Shown: piece by piece, positions 46,093 through 55,582 of the stretch
Numbering within the stretch: position 1 is the first letter of the stretch
How the letters are laid out: the number at the start of each line of letters is the position of its first letter
Origin: Aalborgiella sp963841045
GTDB lineage: Bacteria; Pseudomonadota; Gammaproteobacteria; Burkholderiales; Burkholderiaceae_C
Direction of reading: 5' to 3'
DNA length: 64,000 bases
NCBI GenBank assembly: GCA_963841045.1
Contig: CAWJBD010000003.1
Coordinates: 306,498-370,497 of the forward strand
Made by a program: the position numbers and the translations under genes
The notes under the pieces: model-generated
Databases searched by the model: none
What the model was told of the DNA's origin: nothing
Seen by the model: the letters and a program-made list of their open reading frames with translations, nothing else

Positions 46093-46095
46093 CAT
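46040..46095 (+). repeat. 57-bp dispersed element, copy H (forms a protein C-terminus)
   Basis: TTTAGGCCTCAATCCGGCG, TATTTATTGCC, then TGCTATTTAATTTATAGCA. It is read in a third frame compared with copies B and D, and ends the ORF in the right hairpin arm. Confidence 0.9.
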
Positions 46096-46115
46096 ATAAC
46101 AACCAAACCATATTC

Positions 46116-47848
46116 ATGAAAATCACCACCCGCGATGTTCCTCCACGTGCTGCTTGGGCGCTTGAGCAGGCGGGGGTGCATCCGTTGTTGGCGCGTTTGT
46201 ATGCTGCGCGGGGGGTAGGTAGCAAAGAACAACTGGACGATGGCTTGGCGCTGTTGTTGCCGCCCGCTGGCTTGAAGGGCGCTGTGAATGCGGCTGTGTT
46301 GCTGGCAGATGCGATTGCAAAGAACAAGACGTACTGTGCATTGTGGCGGACTACGACTGTGATGGTGCGACGGCATGCGCGGTGGCCATTCGGGGCTTGC
46401 GCTTGTTGGGTGCAAAGCATGTGAGCTATATCGTGCCCGACCGTGTGGTAGACGGCTATGGGCTGACCGCGCCCATATCGCAGCGCGTGAAAGACAGCGG
46501 TGCGGATGTGCTGATCACCGTGGACAACGGCATTGCTAGTTTTGAAGGCGTAGCCACTGCCAAGGCGCTGGGTTTGCAGGTGCTGGTGACGGACCACCAC
46601 TTGCCAGCGCTGGTCAATGGAGATGTTCAGTTGCCAGACGCGGATGTGATCGTCAACCCCAACCAGCCTGATTGCTCGTTTGAAAGCAAGTCCATTGCGG
46701 GTGTGGGGGTGATGTTTTATGTGCTGCTGGCGCTGCGCTCAGAGTTGCGCTTGCGGGGTATTTTTGATTCAAAAAATCAACCTAAATTGGACGCACTTTT
46801 GCCACTGGTTGCACTGGGTACAGTGGCCGATGTGGTGAAGCTGGATGCCAACAACCGCCGACTGGTGGCGCAAGGTTTAAAGCGCATTCGAGCTGGTGTG
46901 TTGCCTGCAGGTATGGCGGCCTTGTTCGCAGCTGCAGGACGCAAGCCCCAAACCGCAAGCAGTTTTGATTTTGGGTTCGCCTTAGGCCCACGCATCAACG
47001 CAGCGGGGCGTTTGAGCGACATGACGCTGGGCATTGAATGTTTGTTGACCGACGACGCAGGTCGTGCCGATGAGCTGGCGCGCACACTGGATGGCATCAA
47101 CCGCCAACGCCGTGATTTAGAAGGCGGTATGCGTGAACAAGCATTCATGATGGCGGAATCACTGTTTGAAGAAGGTGACGATGCACCGCCAGCCGTCTGT
47201 GTGTTTGACCCAGATTTTCACGAAGGTGTGGTGGGCATTGTGGCCTCGCGTCTGAAAGACAAATTGCACCGCCCCAGTTTTGTGTTTGCGCGTAGCGGTG
47301 CAGCAGGCAAAGAAAATGAACTCAAAGGTTCAGGCCGCTCTATCGCAGGCTTTCATTTGCGCGATGCTTTGGACTTGGTTGCCAAGCGCCAACCCGGCGT
47401 GCTCTTGCGATTTGGTGGGCATGCCATGGCAGCGGGTTGCACAATTTTGGAAGAGAGATTTGATGAATTTGAAGCCGCGCTGTCGCAAGTCGCGGCCGAA
47501 TGGTTGGATGCGGAGCTACTGACCCGCACCATCACCACCGACGGTGCATTGGACCCCAATTACCTGCGCCTTGATTTGATTGACATGCTGGAACGCGAAG
47601 TGTGGGGTCAAGGTTTTGCAGCGCCCACATTCAGCGAAGAAGTGGAAGTGCTGTCGCAGCGCATTGTGGGGCAAAACCATTTGTCGCTGAAACTGAAACA
47701 CCAGGGCCAACCCATCGACGCCATGTGGTTTGGCCACACTGAACAATTGCCACCCAAAGTGAAGCTGGCTTTTCGCCTGGATGCAGCAGAATGGAACGGC
47801 AGACGCACCATCAAGTTTTTGATTGAGGGTGTTGAGAGTTATGTATAA
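46116..47848 (+). CDS. recJ: Single-stranded-DNA exonuclease RecJ, frameshifted
   Basis: The first frame from ATG 46116 gives the N-terminal region up to LLADAIAKNKTYC; from about 46343 the next frame carries VADYDCDGATACAVAIRG, VTDHHLPA (DHH motifs) and LLRFGGHAMAAG (DHHA1), ending at TAA 47848. One missing base near 46342 would join them to a 577-residue RecJ of normal length. RecJ degrades 5' ends of single strands in recombination and mismatch repair. Probably intact in the organism. Confidence 0.93.
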
Positions 47849-47902
47849 AATCAGCCTCTAGCCGGCGTATTGATTGCCTAGTATGCTATTAAATATATAG
47901 CT
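47846..47902 (+). repeat. 57-bp dispersed element, copy I (overlaps recJ stop)
   Basis: AAAATCAGCCTCTAGCCGGC, GTATTGATTGCC, then TGCTATTAAATATATAGCT. The first bases TAA are also the recJ stop codon. Confidence 0.9.
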
Positions 47903-47926
47903 ATCTAGCTTTTAGACCAAATTGAC

Positions 47927-48784
47927 TTATTTGACCCACTCTTCGGAGCGCTGCCACAGCTCACGGGCCAAGGCTTGATCTTGTGCCAAGGTAGAAACCT
48001 CTTTGGTTTTGCAACTGTCGTAATACAAACCAGTTTCGCGTGCTAGATCGGGCGAGGTGGCGCAGTATATTGATGTTTCCGCTCCTTGCTCGGGCGTGAT
48101 CATGTTGCGCTTGATCCATGAACGAAATGGCCAAGGTACTGCGCGCCAAACATCGGTGGCGACAACGCCTGGATGCAATGCATAAGTGGTCACACCAGTA
48201 CCCTGCAGTCGGCGTGCCAGCTCGGCGCTGAAAAGCACATTGGCGAATTTAGATGTGCAGTATTCAGGGTAACCCGAAAACGAGCGGCGTTTCTGGCGCA
48301 AGGCATCCCAATCAAAACGCTGGGCTTTGTAGTGTGCACGGCTGGCCACCGTCACAACGCGTGCGGGTGCACTGGCTTGGAGTTTGGATAGCAACAACTG
48401 TGTCAACAAAAATGTGCCGACGTGGTTGACACCAAAGGTCATCTCAAACCCCTCCTGCGTCAAACCCTTAGCGCCTGCCAAACCGGCGTTGTTCACCAAA
48501 ATGTGCAGCGGCAAATTCAACGCTATAAATGAGCTGGCGCAAGCGCGGATAGACGCAAAATTACTGAGCTCTAGCGGGATGAAATCAACTTTTGCTTGGG
48601 GTGACTCAGTGCGAATTTCATCCAGTACGGGCTGTGCGCGCTCCTGATTTCGTGCGGTGATGACGATGTGTGCACCCCGCTTGGCAAGTTCGCGTGCTGT
48701 CACACGGCCAATGCCCGTGTTGGCACCGGTGATCAGTGCAACTTTGCCTTGAAGATCTTGCGCCAATTTAAACTTCGCCGCCAA
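47927..48784 (-). CDS. SDR family oxidoreductase (retinol-dehydrogenase-like)
   Basis: 285 residues. LITGANTGIGRVTARELAKRGAHIVI near residue 17, LVNNAGLAGAK near residue 95, VASRAHYKA near residue 146 (catalytic Ser) and YPEYCTSKFAN near residue 170 (YxxxK complete) are as in the mammalian RDH11-like SDR group. Acts on an unknown alcohol or ketone with NAD(P). It overlaps the SRPBCC gene by 17 bases and is last in a five-gene leftward set. Confidence 0.87.
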   Translation of the reverse strand: MAAKFKLAQDLQGKVALITGANTGIGRVTARELAKRGAHIVITARNQERAQPVLDEIRTESPQAKVDFIPLELSNFASIRACASSFIALNLPLHILVNNAGLAGAKGLTQEGFEMTFGVNHVGTFLLTQLLLSKLQASAPARVVTVASRAHYKAQRFDWDALRQKRRSFSGYPEYCTSKFANVLFSAELARRLQGTGVTTYALHPGVVATDVWRAVPWPFRSWIKRNMITPEQGAETSIYCATSPDLARETGLYYDSCKTKEVSTLAQDQALARELWQRSEEWVK

Positions 48785-49238
48785 ATTTCTTGATTAGATT
48801 GTCAATGTATTTGTCAACCAACTTTTCAAATTCACCTTCCACGATGGGTGCCACCACCATCTTCATCAAACTTGGCAAGGGCACGTCAACAGTGCCGTTC
48901 AATTTCAGCTCGATGCCGGTGGATGTTTTGTTGTCGGTAATTTTCCAATTACCGGCGACTTGTGCGTTACCAACCCCTTTGACAGGTGTCCACACCACTG
49001 TGCCTTTGGCTTTGTTGCTGACGTATTTGCTGGCGTAAATGGTTTGAATGTTGACTTTTTCAGTGCCCACTTTGGCCATTTCCCATTGGTATGCGCCACC
49101 GCCTAAGTCAGTGAGTTTTTCAAGTTTTGGAAAATGACTCGCAGAGGTAGGTACGTCGGATAAAACCGCAAAAACATCCGCCGCCTTGGCTTTGACGTTG
49201 AGTTCGTATGCAAGATCGATAGCGACGGTGATGGCCAT
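48768..49238 (-). CDS. SRPBCC (START-like) domain protein
   Basis: 156 residues spanning one helix-grip fold: LAYELNVKAKAADVFAVLSDVPTSASHFPKL at the start (the usual ligand-cavity entry), beta strands, and a C-terminal amphipathic helix (EGEFEKLVDKYIDNLIKKFGG). These domains bind hydrophobic ligands such as polyketides or lipids. Position behind GT2, acyltransferase and halogenase-like genes suggests a ligand carrier or cyclase role, by inference only. Confidence 0.75.
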   Translation of the reverse strand: MAITVAIDLAYELNVKAKAADVFAVLSDVPTSASHFPKLEKLTDLGGGAYQWEMAKVGTEKVNIQTIYASKYVSNKAKGTVVWTPVKGVGNAQVAGNWKITDNKTSTGIELKLNGTVDVPLPSLMKMVVAPIVEGEFEKLVDKYIDNLIKKFGGEV

Positions 49239-49279
49239 GAATAGCTCCTAATGAGATGGGTTTGTAAGTGTATTGCTGA

Positions 49280-50053
49280 CTAAGACTTCATCATACTTCG
49301 CACCACCAAGAGTGGCAACCTTAGCAAAAACCCTAGGAACAATCGGGTGTGCATCCAGGTCAGCAACACATTGTCGCGCAGGTAACGAAAGTGCGAAACA
49401 CCGCCTTCCCCCGCGCTGATGTAACGCACGGGTGCTGCGATGTTGATGGGTTTCACACCGTGCCAACACAAACGCACCACTGCTTCCGGATCAAAATCAA
49501 AATGCCGCATCCATGGTTGATACCGCATCACTTTTTGCAAGGGTGCTATGGGGTAGACACGCATGCCAAACAAGGAATCACCAATGCCTGCCCACAGTGT
49601 TTCTAAATTGGCCCACCAATTCGACACCTCTCTGCCCTTCACTCGCAAGCTGGGCGCACTGGCATCAAACACCGGCTTACCCAATACCATGGCAGTCGGT
49701 TGGGCGATTGACGCTTGCATGAATGCCGGTATGAAATCGGCTGGATGTTGACCGTCAGAATCCATGGTTAAAGCATGCGTAAAACCCGCTTGCGCGGCCA
49801 TGGTAATGCCATGCAACACGGCTGCCCCTTTGCCTTGGTTGCGTGGTAATTCGATGATGCGCAAGCCCGCATCGCTTTCAGCCATTTCATTCAGAGCGGC
49901 TGGCGTGCCATCGGTACTGCCATCAATCACCACCCAAACAGGGTTCCAGTATTGCCTGGCCGCACGCACTGTTTCAAACACCAAAGCGCCAGGGTTGTAG
50001 CTGGGAATGATGACGAGGTGTGTTTTGGAAACGTCGTTGTGGCTACTTTGCAT
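49280..50053 (-). CDS. Glycosyltransferase family 2 protein
   Basis: 257 residues. HLVIIPSYNPGALVFETVRAA at the start, VWVVIDGSTDGTPAAL near residue 39, GKGAAVLHGI near residue 74 and LTMDSDGQHPADFIPAF near residue 94 (DxD metal site) define a GT2 domain, and FDFDPEAVVRLCWHG is typical of the flexirubin/aryl-polyene-linked subgroup. Probably cytoplasmic face of the membrane. It overlaps the acyltransferase gene by 11 bases. Confidence 0.87.
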   Translation of the reverse strand: MQSSHNDVSKTHLVIIPSYNPGALVFETVRAARQYWNPVWVVIDGSTDGTPAALNEMAESDAGLRIIELPRNQGKGAAVLHGITMAAQAGFTHALTMDSDGQHPADFIPAFMQASIAQPTAMVLGKPVFDASAPSLRVKGREVSNWWANLETLWAGIGDSLFGMRVYPIAPLQKVMRYQPWMRHFDFDPEAVVRLCWHGVKPINIAAPVRYISAGEGGVSHFRYLRDNVLLTWMHTRLFLGFLLRLPLLVVRSMMKS

Positions 50054-50825
50054 TTGATTTGCCTAAGGAACCAGTGGGATGAAAAGCCGAACCTTTGACC
50101 AATTCATTGGCAAAGTAATCATGCAACTCTGTCATAAAAGCTTGCGTGTTGGTGGGTGGGTCAAAGCGTTTGCCCAAACGAATGCGATAAGCAATTGGCA
50201 TGGGTGCTTTTTTAAACAATGGCCAGCCTTTGCGCAGGTATTGCGAATCTGTTTCGATCAGTACCGTTTGCACGGGTACTTGGCCTTTGTTGGCGATGAT
50301 GCCAATGCTGCCACTAAAAACATTAACGGGGTCTTGCGTGGTGCGAGTGCCTTCTGGGAACAACAACAAATGGCTGCCATTTTGAAAATCTTCAACCGCA
50401 CTGTGCATCATGCCGCGCAAGGGTTCACTGCCAATGTAGCGCGCCAAACGCGATCCAGCACCTAAAAAAATATTGCGTTTCAGACTGGTTTTCATCACAC
50501 AGGCCACATTGGGCAAACGCGAAATTACCATCACCGCATCCAAAATACAGGGGTGATTGGGGGCAATGATCATCGGTCCTTCACCACGCAAGGCATCCAA
50601 AGCTGAAATGTCAAAATGCACACGCCGCGATGCACTCAAGCTTTTGATATACAAATTAAATGCCGCCATGATGACCCAACGACCCAAGGGTCTGGCCCAT
50701 TTGTCAGGCAGTATGGGGTTCAGCACCATGGCAAACGGCGTCCAAGCCAAACACAACACGCCCAACCAAGTTAGGCCCAGGTAGAGGACAGCGTAGTCAT
50801 AAACAGCGACCAGTTTGCGCATCAC
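50043..50825 (-). CDS. Lysophospholipid acyltransferase (PlsC-like)
   Basis: 260 residues with N-terminal membrane segments. APNHPCILDAVMVISRLP near residue 102 (HX4D catalytic motif) and LLLFPEGTRTTQD near residue 153 (substrate site) are the PlsC signatures. It moves an acyl chain onto a lysophospholipid-like acceptor. Its gene overlaps the GT2 gene downstream, and the halogenase-like gene lies 27 bases upstream. That trio is familiar from aryl-polyene/xanthomonadin-type clusters. Confidence 0.87.
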   Translation of the reverse strand: MMRKLVAVYDYAVLYLGLTWLGVLCLAWTPFAMVLNPILPDKWARPLGRWVIMAAFNLYIKSLSASRRVHFDISALDALRGEGPMIIAPNHPCILDAVMVISRLPNVACVMKTSLKRNIFLGAGSRLARYIGSEPLRGMMHSAVEDFQNGSHLLLFPEGTRTTQDPVNVFSGSIGIIANKGQVPVQTVLIETDSQYLRKGWPLFKKAPMPIAYRIRLGKRFDPPTNTQAFMTELHDYFANELVKGSAFHPTGSLGKSNAK

Positions 50826-50852
50826 TTGTATAGTTGCCGAAATATGATGTGT

Positions 50853-52223
50853 TTAGGCTGTGAACAGATTGCCGTCTTTAGGCAACTGAATGTTCTTCTT
50901 GCGCATGCGCCATGCTTGGAAAGTGCGTTTCATATTCAAAAAAGAACCGGTGTAATAAATCACTTTCAGCATGAAGATGGAAGGGCCTGTGGGCGTTTTC
51001 CCATAAACATCGCCAGCCAACACTGACAGCAAAGCTTCTTTCACCCTGAATGGATTGGCAGGGTTCATGAACAAATCGCGCATGGTGGGGTTGGTGACGC
51101 GGTAAATAAACCATGAAAAAACTTTAGGCCCTAGGCGTGCCCGTTCATCATATTTTTTTAACGCTGCTGCTGATTGCTCTGGATGACGTAAACATGTATC
51201 AACAGCATCAGCAGCATCAAAAGCATTTTGCATGGCCAGCATCACACCCGATGAAAAGACCGGGTCAATGAACGCAAACGCATCACCCAACATCAAGTAA
51301 TTTTCACCATGGTTGCGCTCGCACAAGTACGAAAAATTACCTGTTGCCTCAACCTTTGTTTCCATCTTGGCGTTTTCCAAGCGTTTGACCAGGCGCGGGC
51401 ACATGGCAATGGTGTCTTTGAAAAATTCTTCTAACGATCGCTGGCCACGTGTCTTCAGGTAATAAGGCCAGGTCACTGCACCAATGCTGGTCAAACCGTC
51501 AGACAAAGGTATGTACCAAAACCAACCATGATCAAACCAAAATATGGTGATATCACCAGCTTGTTTGCCTTCTAACCTGGCTGCACCAGAAAAATGCGCA
51601 TAAACAGCCGTGCTGTTGTGTTTTTTATTGCTTTCTTTGATCTTGAAACGATTGCCTAAAAAAGTATCGCGCCCAGATGCATCAATGACAAAACGCGTGT
51701 TCCAGGTAGCAATTTGTCCATTTTCGTGCTTGGCCTGTACGCGTGCGCCTTTGCCATCTTGCAAAAACACGACTTCATTAACTTGACATCCCTCAATTAC
51801 ATTGGCGTTTTTGGTGGAGGCATTGCGAATCAATATTTCATCAAATTCTGCTCGTTTCACTTGATAAGACATGGGCATGGTTTTATCCCATGCATCGGCA
51901 AATTCAATCGATTGTTCATGATCATGCACGGGGGAAACAAATTGTGCACCCCACTTTTCCATGCCAATGGCTTTGACCTTGTCAGCCACGCCTAATTTCT
52001 CAAGCAAGGGTAGATTGGCTGGCAACAGCGATTCGCCAATGTGAAACCGAGGGTGATGTGCCTTTTCAAGCAAGGTCACTTTATAGCCTCGCTCTGCCAG
52101 CAAGGTTGCCGAGGTAGAGCCTGCAGGTCCGCCACCAATCACCAATACATCGCATTCCATTGGTTTGACTGCGTCTTCCCGCATTGGGCTTGTGGCACTG
52201 ATCGTGCCTGGATTGCTGTTCAT
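50853..52223 (-). CDS. FAD-dependent halogenase-like oxidoreductase
   Basis: 456 residues from ATG 52223 (AGGGAT upstream). Rossmann motif LVIGGGPAGSTSATLLAERGYKVTLLEK near residue 27, FHIGESLLP, HGWFWYIPLSDGLTSIG near residue 214 with the WxWxIP motif of flavin halogenases, and LLGDAFAFIDPVFSSGV-type FAD contact near residue 295 (reads MLGDAFAFIDP). Members in aryl-polyene-type clusters may act as oxidoreductases rather than true halogenases. Needs a flavin reductase partner; none is near. Confidence 0.82.
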   Translation of the reverse strand: MNSNPGTISATSPMREDAVKPMECDVLVIGGGPAGSTSATLLAERGYKVTLLEKAHHPRFHIGESLLPANLPLLEKLGVADKVKAIGMEKWGAQFVSPVHDHEQSIEFADAWDKTMPMSYQVKRAEFDEILIRNASTKNANVIEGCQVNEVVFLQDGKGARVQAKHENGQIATWNTRFVIDASGRDTFLGNRFKIKESNKKHNSTAVYAHFSGAARLEGKQAGDITIFWFDHGWFWYIPLSDGLTSIGAVTWPYYLKTRGQRSLEEFFKDTIAMCPRLVKRLENAKMETKVEATGNFSYLCERNHGENYLMLGDAFAFIDPVFSSGVMLAMQNAFDAADAVDTCLRHPEQSAAALKKYDERARLGPKVFSWFIYRVTNPTMRDLFMNPANPFRVKEALLSVLAGDVYGKTPTGPSIFMLKVIYYTGSFLNMKRTFQAWRMRKKNIQLPKDGNLFTA

Positions 52224-52315
52224 ATTATCCCTACACCGTTTGTTGATAATTGATTTTAGCCCACACAAGCAGAACAGACGCTTATCAAGCGCTATACCAT
52301 TTGATATAGATTAAT

Positions 52316-55300
52316 TTATTTGGCAATCAATTCGTGTGTATGCAAATTGGGCACAAGTTGCTCTTCCGTCATTTTCGCGCCTGGAACGGTTTTGCGCGCA
52401 AAAATACTGTACATCGTTGGTACAACGAAAATGGTGAGTAAAGTTCCCAAAGACATGCCACCCACAATTACCCAACCGATTTGCGAACGACTCTCAGCAC
52501 CCGCTCCAGTTGATAAAGCAAGTGGTAATGCTCCCAAAACCATAGCGCCAGTGGTCATCAAAATAGGTCGCAAGCGCTGTGAAGCAGACTTCGTAATAGC
52601 ATCGACCATACTCATACCACCGTGTCGCAACTGGTTGGCAAATTCCACAATCAAAATACCGTGTTTTGTAATCAACCCAACCAAGGTGATCAGACCAATT
52701 TGCGAATAAACATTCAGCGAGCCACCTGAGAACTTTAGCGCTAACAAGGCGCCAATCATGGACATGGGCACAGACAACATGATGACGAAGGGGTCAATGA
52801 AACTTTCGAATTGCGCGGCCAAAACCAAGAAGATAAACAGCAATGCCAGTGCAAATACGATTCCCAGCGATCCTTGTGAATTTTTGAATTCGCGCAAACT
52901 ACCGTTTAAATCCGTGCTGTACCCCGGTTTCAGCACTTTTTTGGCAGTTTCATCTAAAAATGCCAATGCCTGCCCTTGTGAATAGTTGGGTGCCAAATTA
53001 GAAGTAATCGCTACTGCGCGACGCTGACCGAAATGGTTCAAATCACGTGGTGCCACTGACTCTCGCACTTTAACCAAGGTGGAAAGTGGAATCATGGCAT
53101 CGTTGCGTCCGCGTACAAAAATTTTGTCAATATCATCTGGGGTATCCCGTCCTGTTGCCTGGGTTTGCACCACCACATCAAATTGCTCTGCATCACGTTT
53201 GTAACGCGTCACATTCCTGCCACCCAACATGGTTTCAATCGCACGTGCAACCACTTCCACACTCACGCCCAAATCTGCCGCTTTGGCGCGGTCCACATCA
53301 ATTTTGAGTTCAGGCTTATTCAATCGCAAATCGATATCAGGACTCAAAAATCCGGGATTCTTAGCAATTTCGTCCATGAATTGACGTGCCGTTGCACTCA
53401 AGTTTTGGTAGCTTTCAGATGTCACAATGACAAAATTAATGGGGCGCTCTCTAAAGCCTTGCCCCAGGGAAGGTGGTGTAATCGGAAAGGCCGTGACACC
53501 TGCTAAGCGGGCAAAACTTGGTTGCATTTCACGTGCGATTTCGATTGTTGATTTTTGCCGCTTATCCCAATCCACAGCTCGATAGAAAACATTGGCTTGT
53601 GATACCGTGGGATTACCCGCAGTCACAAATATTCGGTCAAATTCCTTGTACTTTTCGCCATCTCTTTCAAGTGCATTCACATACTTTGATGTGTAATCCA
53701 AAGTGGCTCCGTCTGGAGCATTCACCACCGCCAGAATCACACCGCGATCCTCCAAAGGTGACAGCTCACTCTTCATATTGGGGAAAATTTGATAGATGGA
53801 AAAAGCGCAAATGGCCATCACACCCAGCACAATCCAGCGGGCGTGCCAAAAGGTTTGCTTAAACCATGAATCCGATCCAGATGTTGCAGTCAAAGCAACA
53901 TCTTTGGGCTTGACCAAGTGCCGCAACAACTTTGTATAACCGTTGGTCAAAGCTGTTAAAAATCGCTCCATACTGCGATCAAACCAATTAGGGTTAGGGT
54001 TGTGTTTGAGCAAAAGAGAACACATCATGGGCGAAAGCGTTAAAGCCACAAAACCCGATACAACCACAGCGCCGGCCAATGCCAAGGCAAACTCCACAAA
54101 CAACCGTCCCGTTCTGCCCGGTGTAAAGGCCAGCGGTGCATACACGGCAACCAATGTGACTGTCATGGTTAACACGGCGAAGCTCACTTCGCGCACGCCT
54201 TTGATCGCCGCTGAAAATGGGTCTAAACCTTCTTCGATATGTCGGTAAATATTCTCCAGCACCACAATGGCATCATCCACCACCAGCCCGATAGCCAGCA
54301 CCAGTGCCAACAAGGTCAAAGTGTTGATGGTGAACCCAGCCAAGGCCATCATGGCAAAAGAGCCAATCAAGCTCACAGGAATAGTGATGATGGGAATAAT
54401 TGACGCGCGCACGTGTTCGCAAGAAGACAAATATAACCAAAGCCACCAGCACGATGGCTTCAATGATCGTTTTGAAAACATTGCTGATTGATCGTTCAAT
54501 AAAAACCGAGTTGTCGTTTGCCACATCAATGGTCATGTCTGCCGGCAGATCTGCTTTGAGCTTGGGCATCATGTCCCGCACGCCTTTTGACAAAATCAAT
54601 GGATTGGCAGTTGCTTGACGGATCACACCCACCGAAATGGCTTGTTTGCCATTCAGACGAACCGAGCTGCGCACATCAGCAGGCCCTTCTTGTATGCGCG
54701 CCACATCTCGCAATTTCACAGGAAAGCCATTGACGGTTTTAATCACAATCTCTGAAAATTGCCCCGCCTTTTCTAAGCTGGTTTGCGAGGTCACACTGAA
54801 TTCGCGGGTGTTGGATTCAATGCGTCCTGCAGGAATTTCGATGTTGTTGCGACGGATTGCATCCTCTGCATCTTGGGTGGTCAGTTTGTAGGCTGCCAAC
54901 CTATCGGGGTCCAACCAAACGCGCATGGCGTATTTGCGTTCGCCAAAAATGCGCACATCAGCCGCACCTGTCACTGTTTGCAAACGTGGTTTGACGATGC
55001 GGTTGAGCAAGTCATTGATTTGCAGCGGGCTTAAAGTTTCACTGGTGAATGCCAACCAAATGACAGGAAACGCATCGGCTTCAACCTTGGCAACAACTGG
55101 TTCATCAATCGCTTGCGGCAAACGACTGCGCACACGGGCAGTACGGTCACGCACTTCTGCAGCTGCGGCATCGGCATCCTTTTCTAAACGAAAACGCACG
55201 CTGATCTGCGCTTGCTCAGCACGACTCACCGACGTAATCACATCCACCGCATCAATGCCAGCGATGGAATCTTCCAATGTTTTGGCAATTTGCGATTCAA

Positions 55301-55475
55301 CGACTTCGGCCGACGCACCAGGGTAACGCACGCTCACCGTCACCACAGGCTCATCGATTTTCGGGTATTCACGTACCGAAAGCCGTGTAAAACTCACTGC
55401 CCCAATCAGCAACACAAGCAAAGACAGAACCGTCGCTAAGACGGGGCGACGTATGGATGTTTCAGAAAGCTGCAT
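52316..55475 (-). CDS. RND efflux transporter (HAE1-type inner-membrane pump), frameshifted
   Basis: Two frames make one gene. From ATG 55475: TSIRRPVLATVLSLLVLLIGAVSFTRLSVREYP and the first periplasmic pore domain up to VALVIFVFLRT; from about 54415 the next frame resumes RASIIPIITIPVSLIGSFAMM, then LALVLAIGLVVDDAIVVLENIYRHIEEG (proton-relay Asp pair), the second pore domain and the final membrane block. One extra base near 54415 explains the break; the repaired length is 1,052 residues, normal for AcrB/MexF relatives. Exports drugs or toxic small molecules with the adaptor encoded just upstream; no outer-membrane factor gene is present. Confidence 0.92.
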
Positions 55476-55582
55476 TGGGTTTTCCTCTGCCCTCGCGGGC
55501 TCCAGGTTTCATACCACCTCCTCCACTGCTCACATTTGAAGAACCAGCCAATTCCATGCAAGGGTTGGGGCCTGATACGGGT

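Noticed and set aside
4945..47902. The nine repeats as a CRISPR array
   Set aside because: Copies are 2-11 kb apart, on both strands and partly in genes; there are no regular spacers or cas genes.
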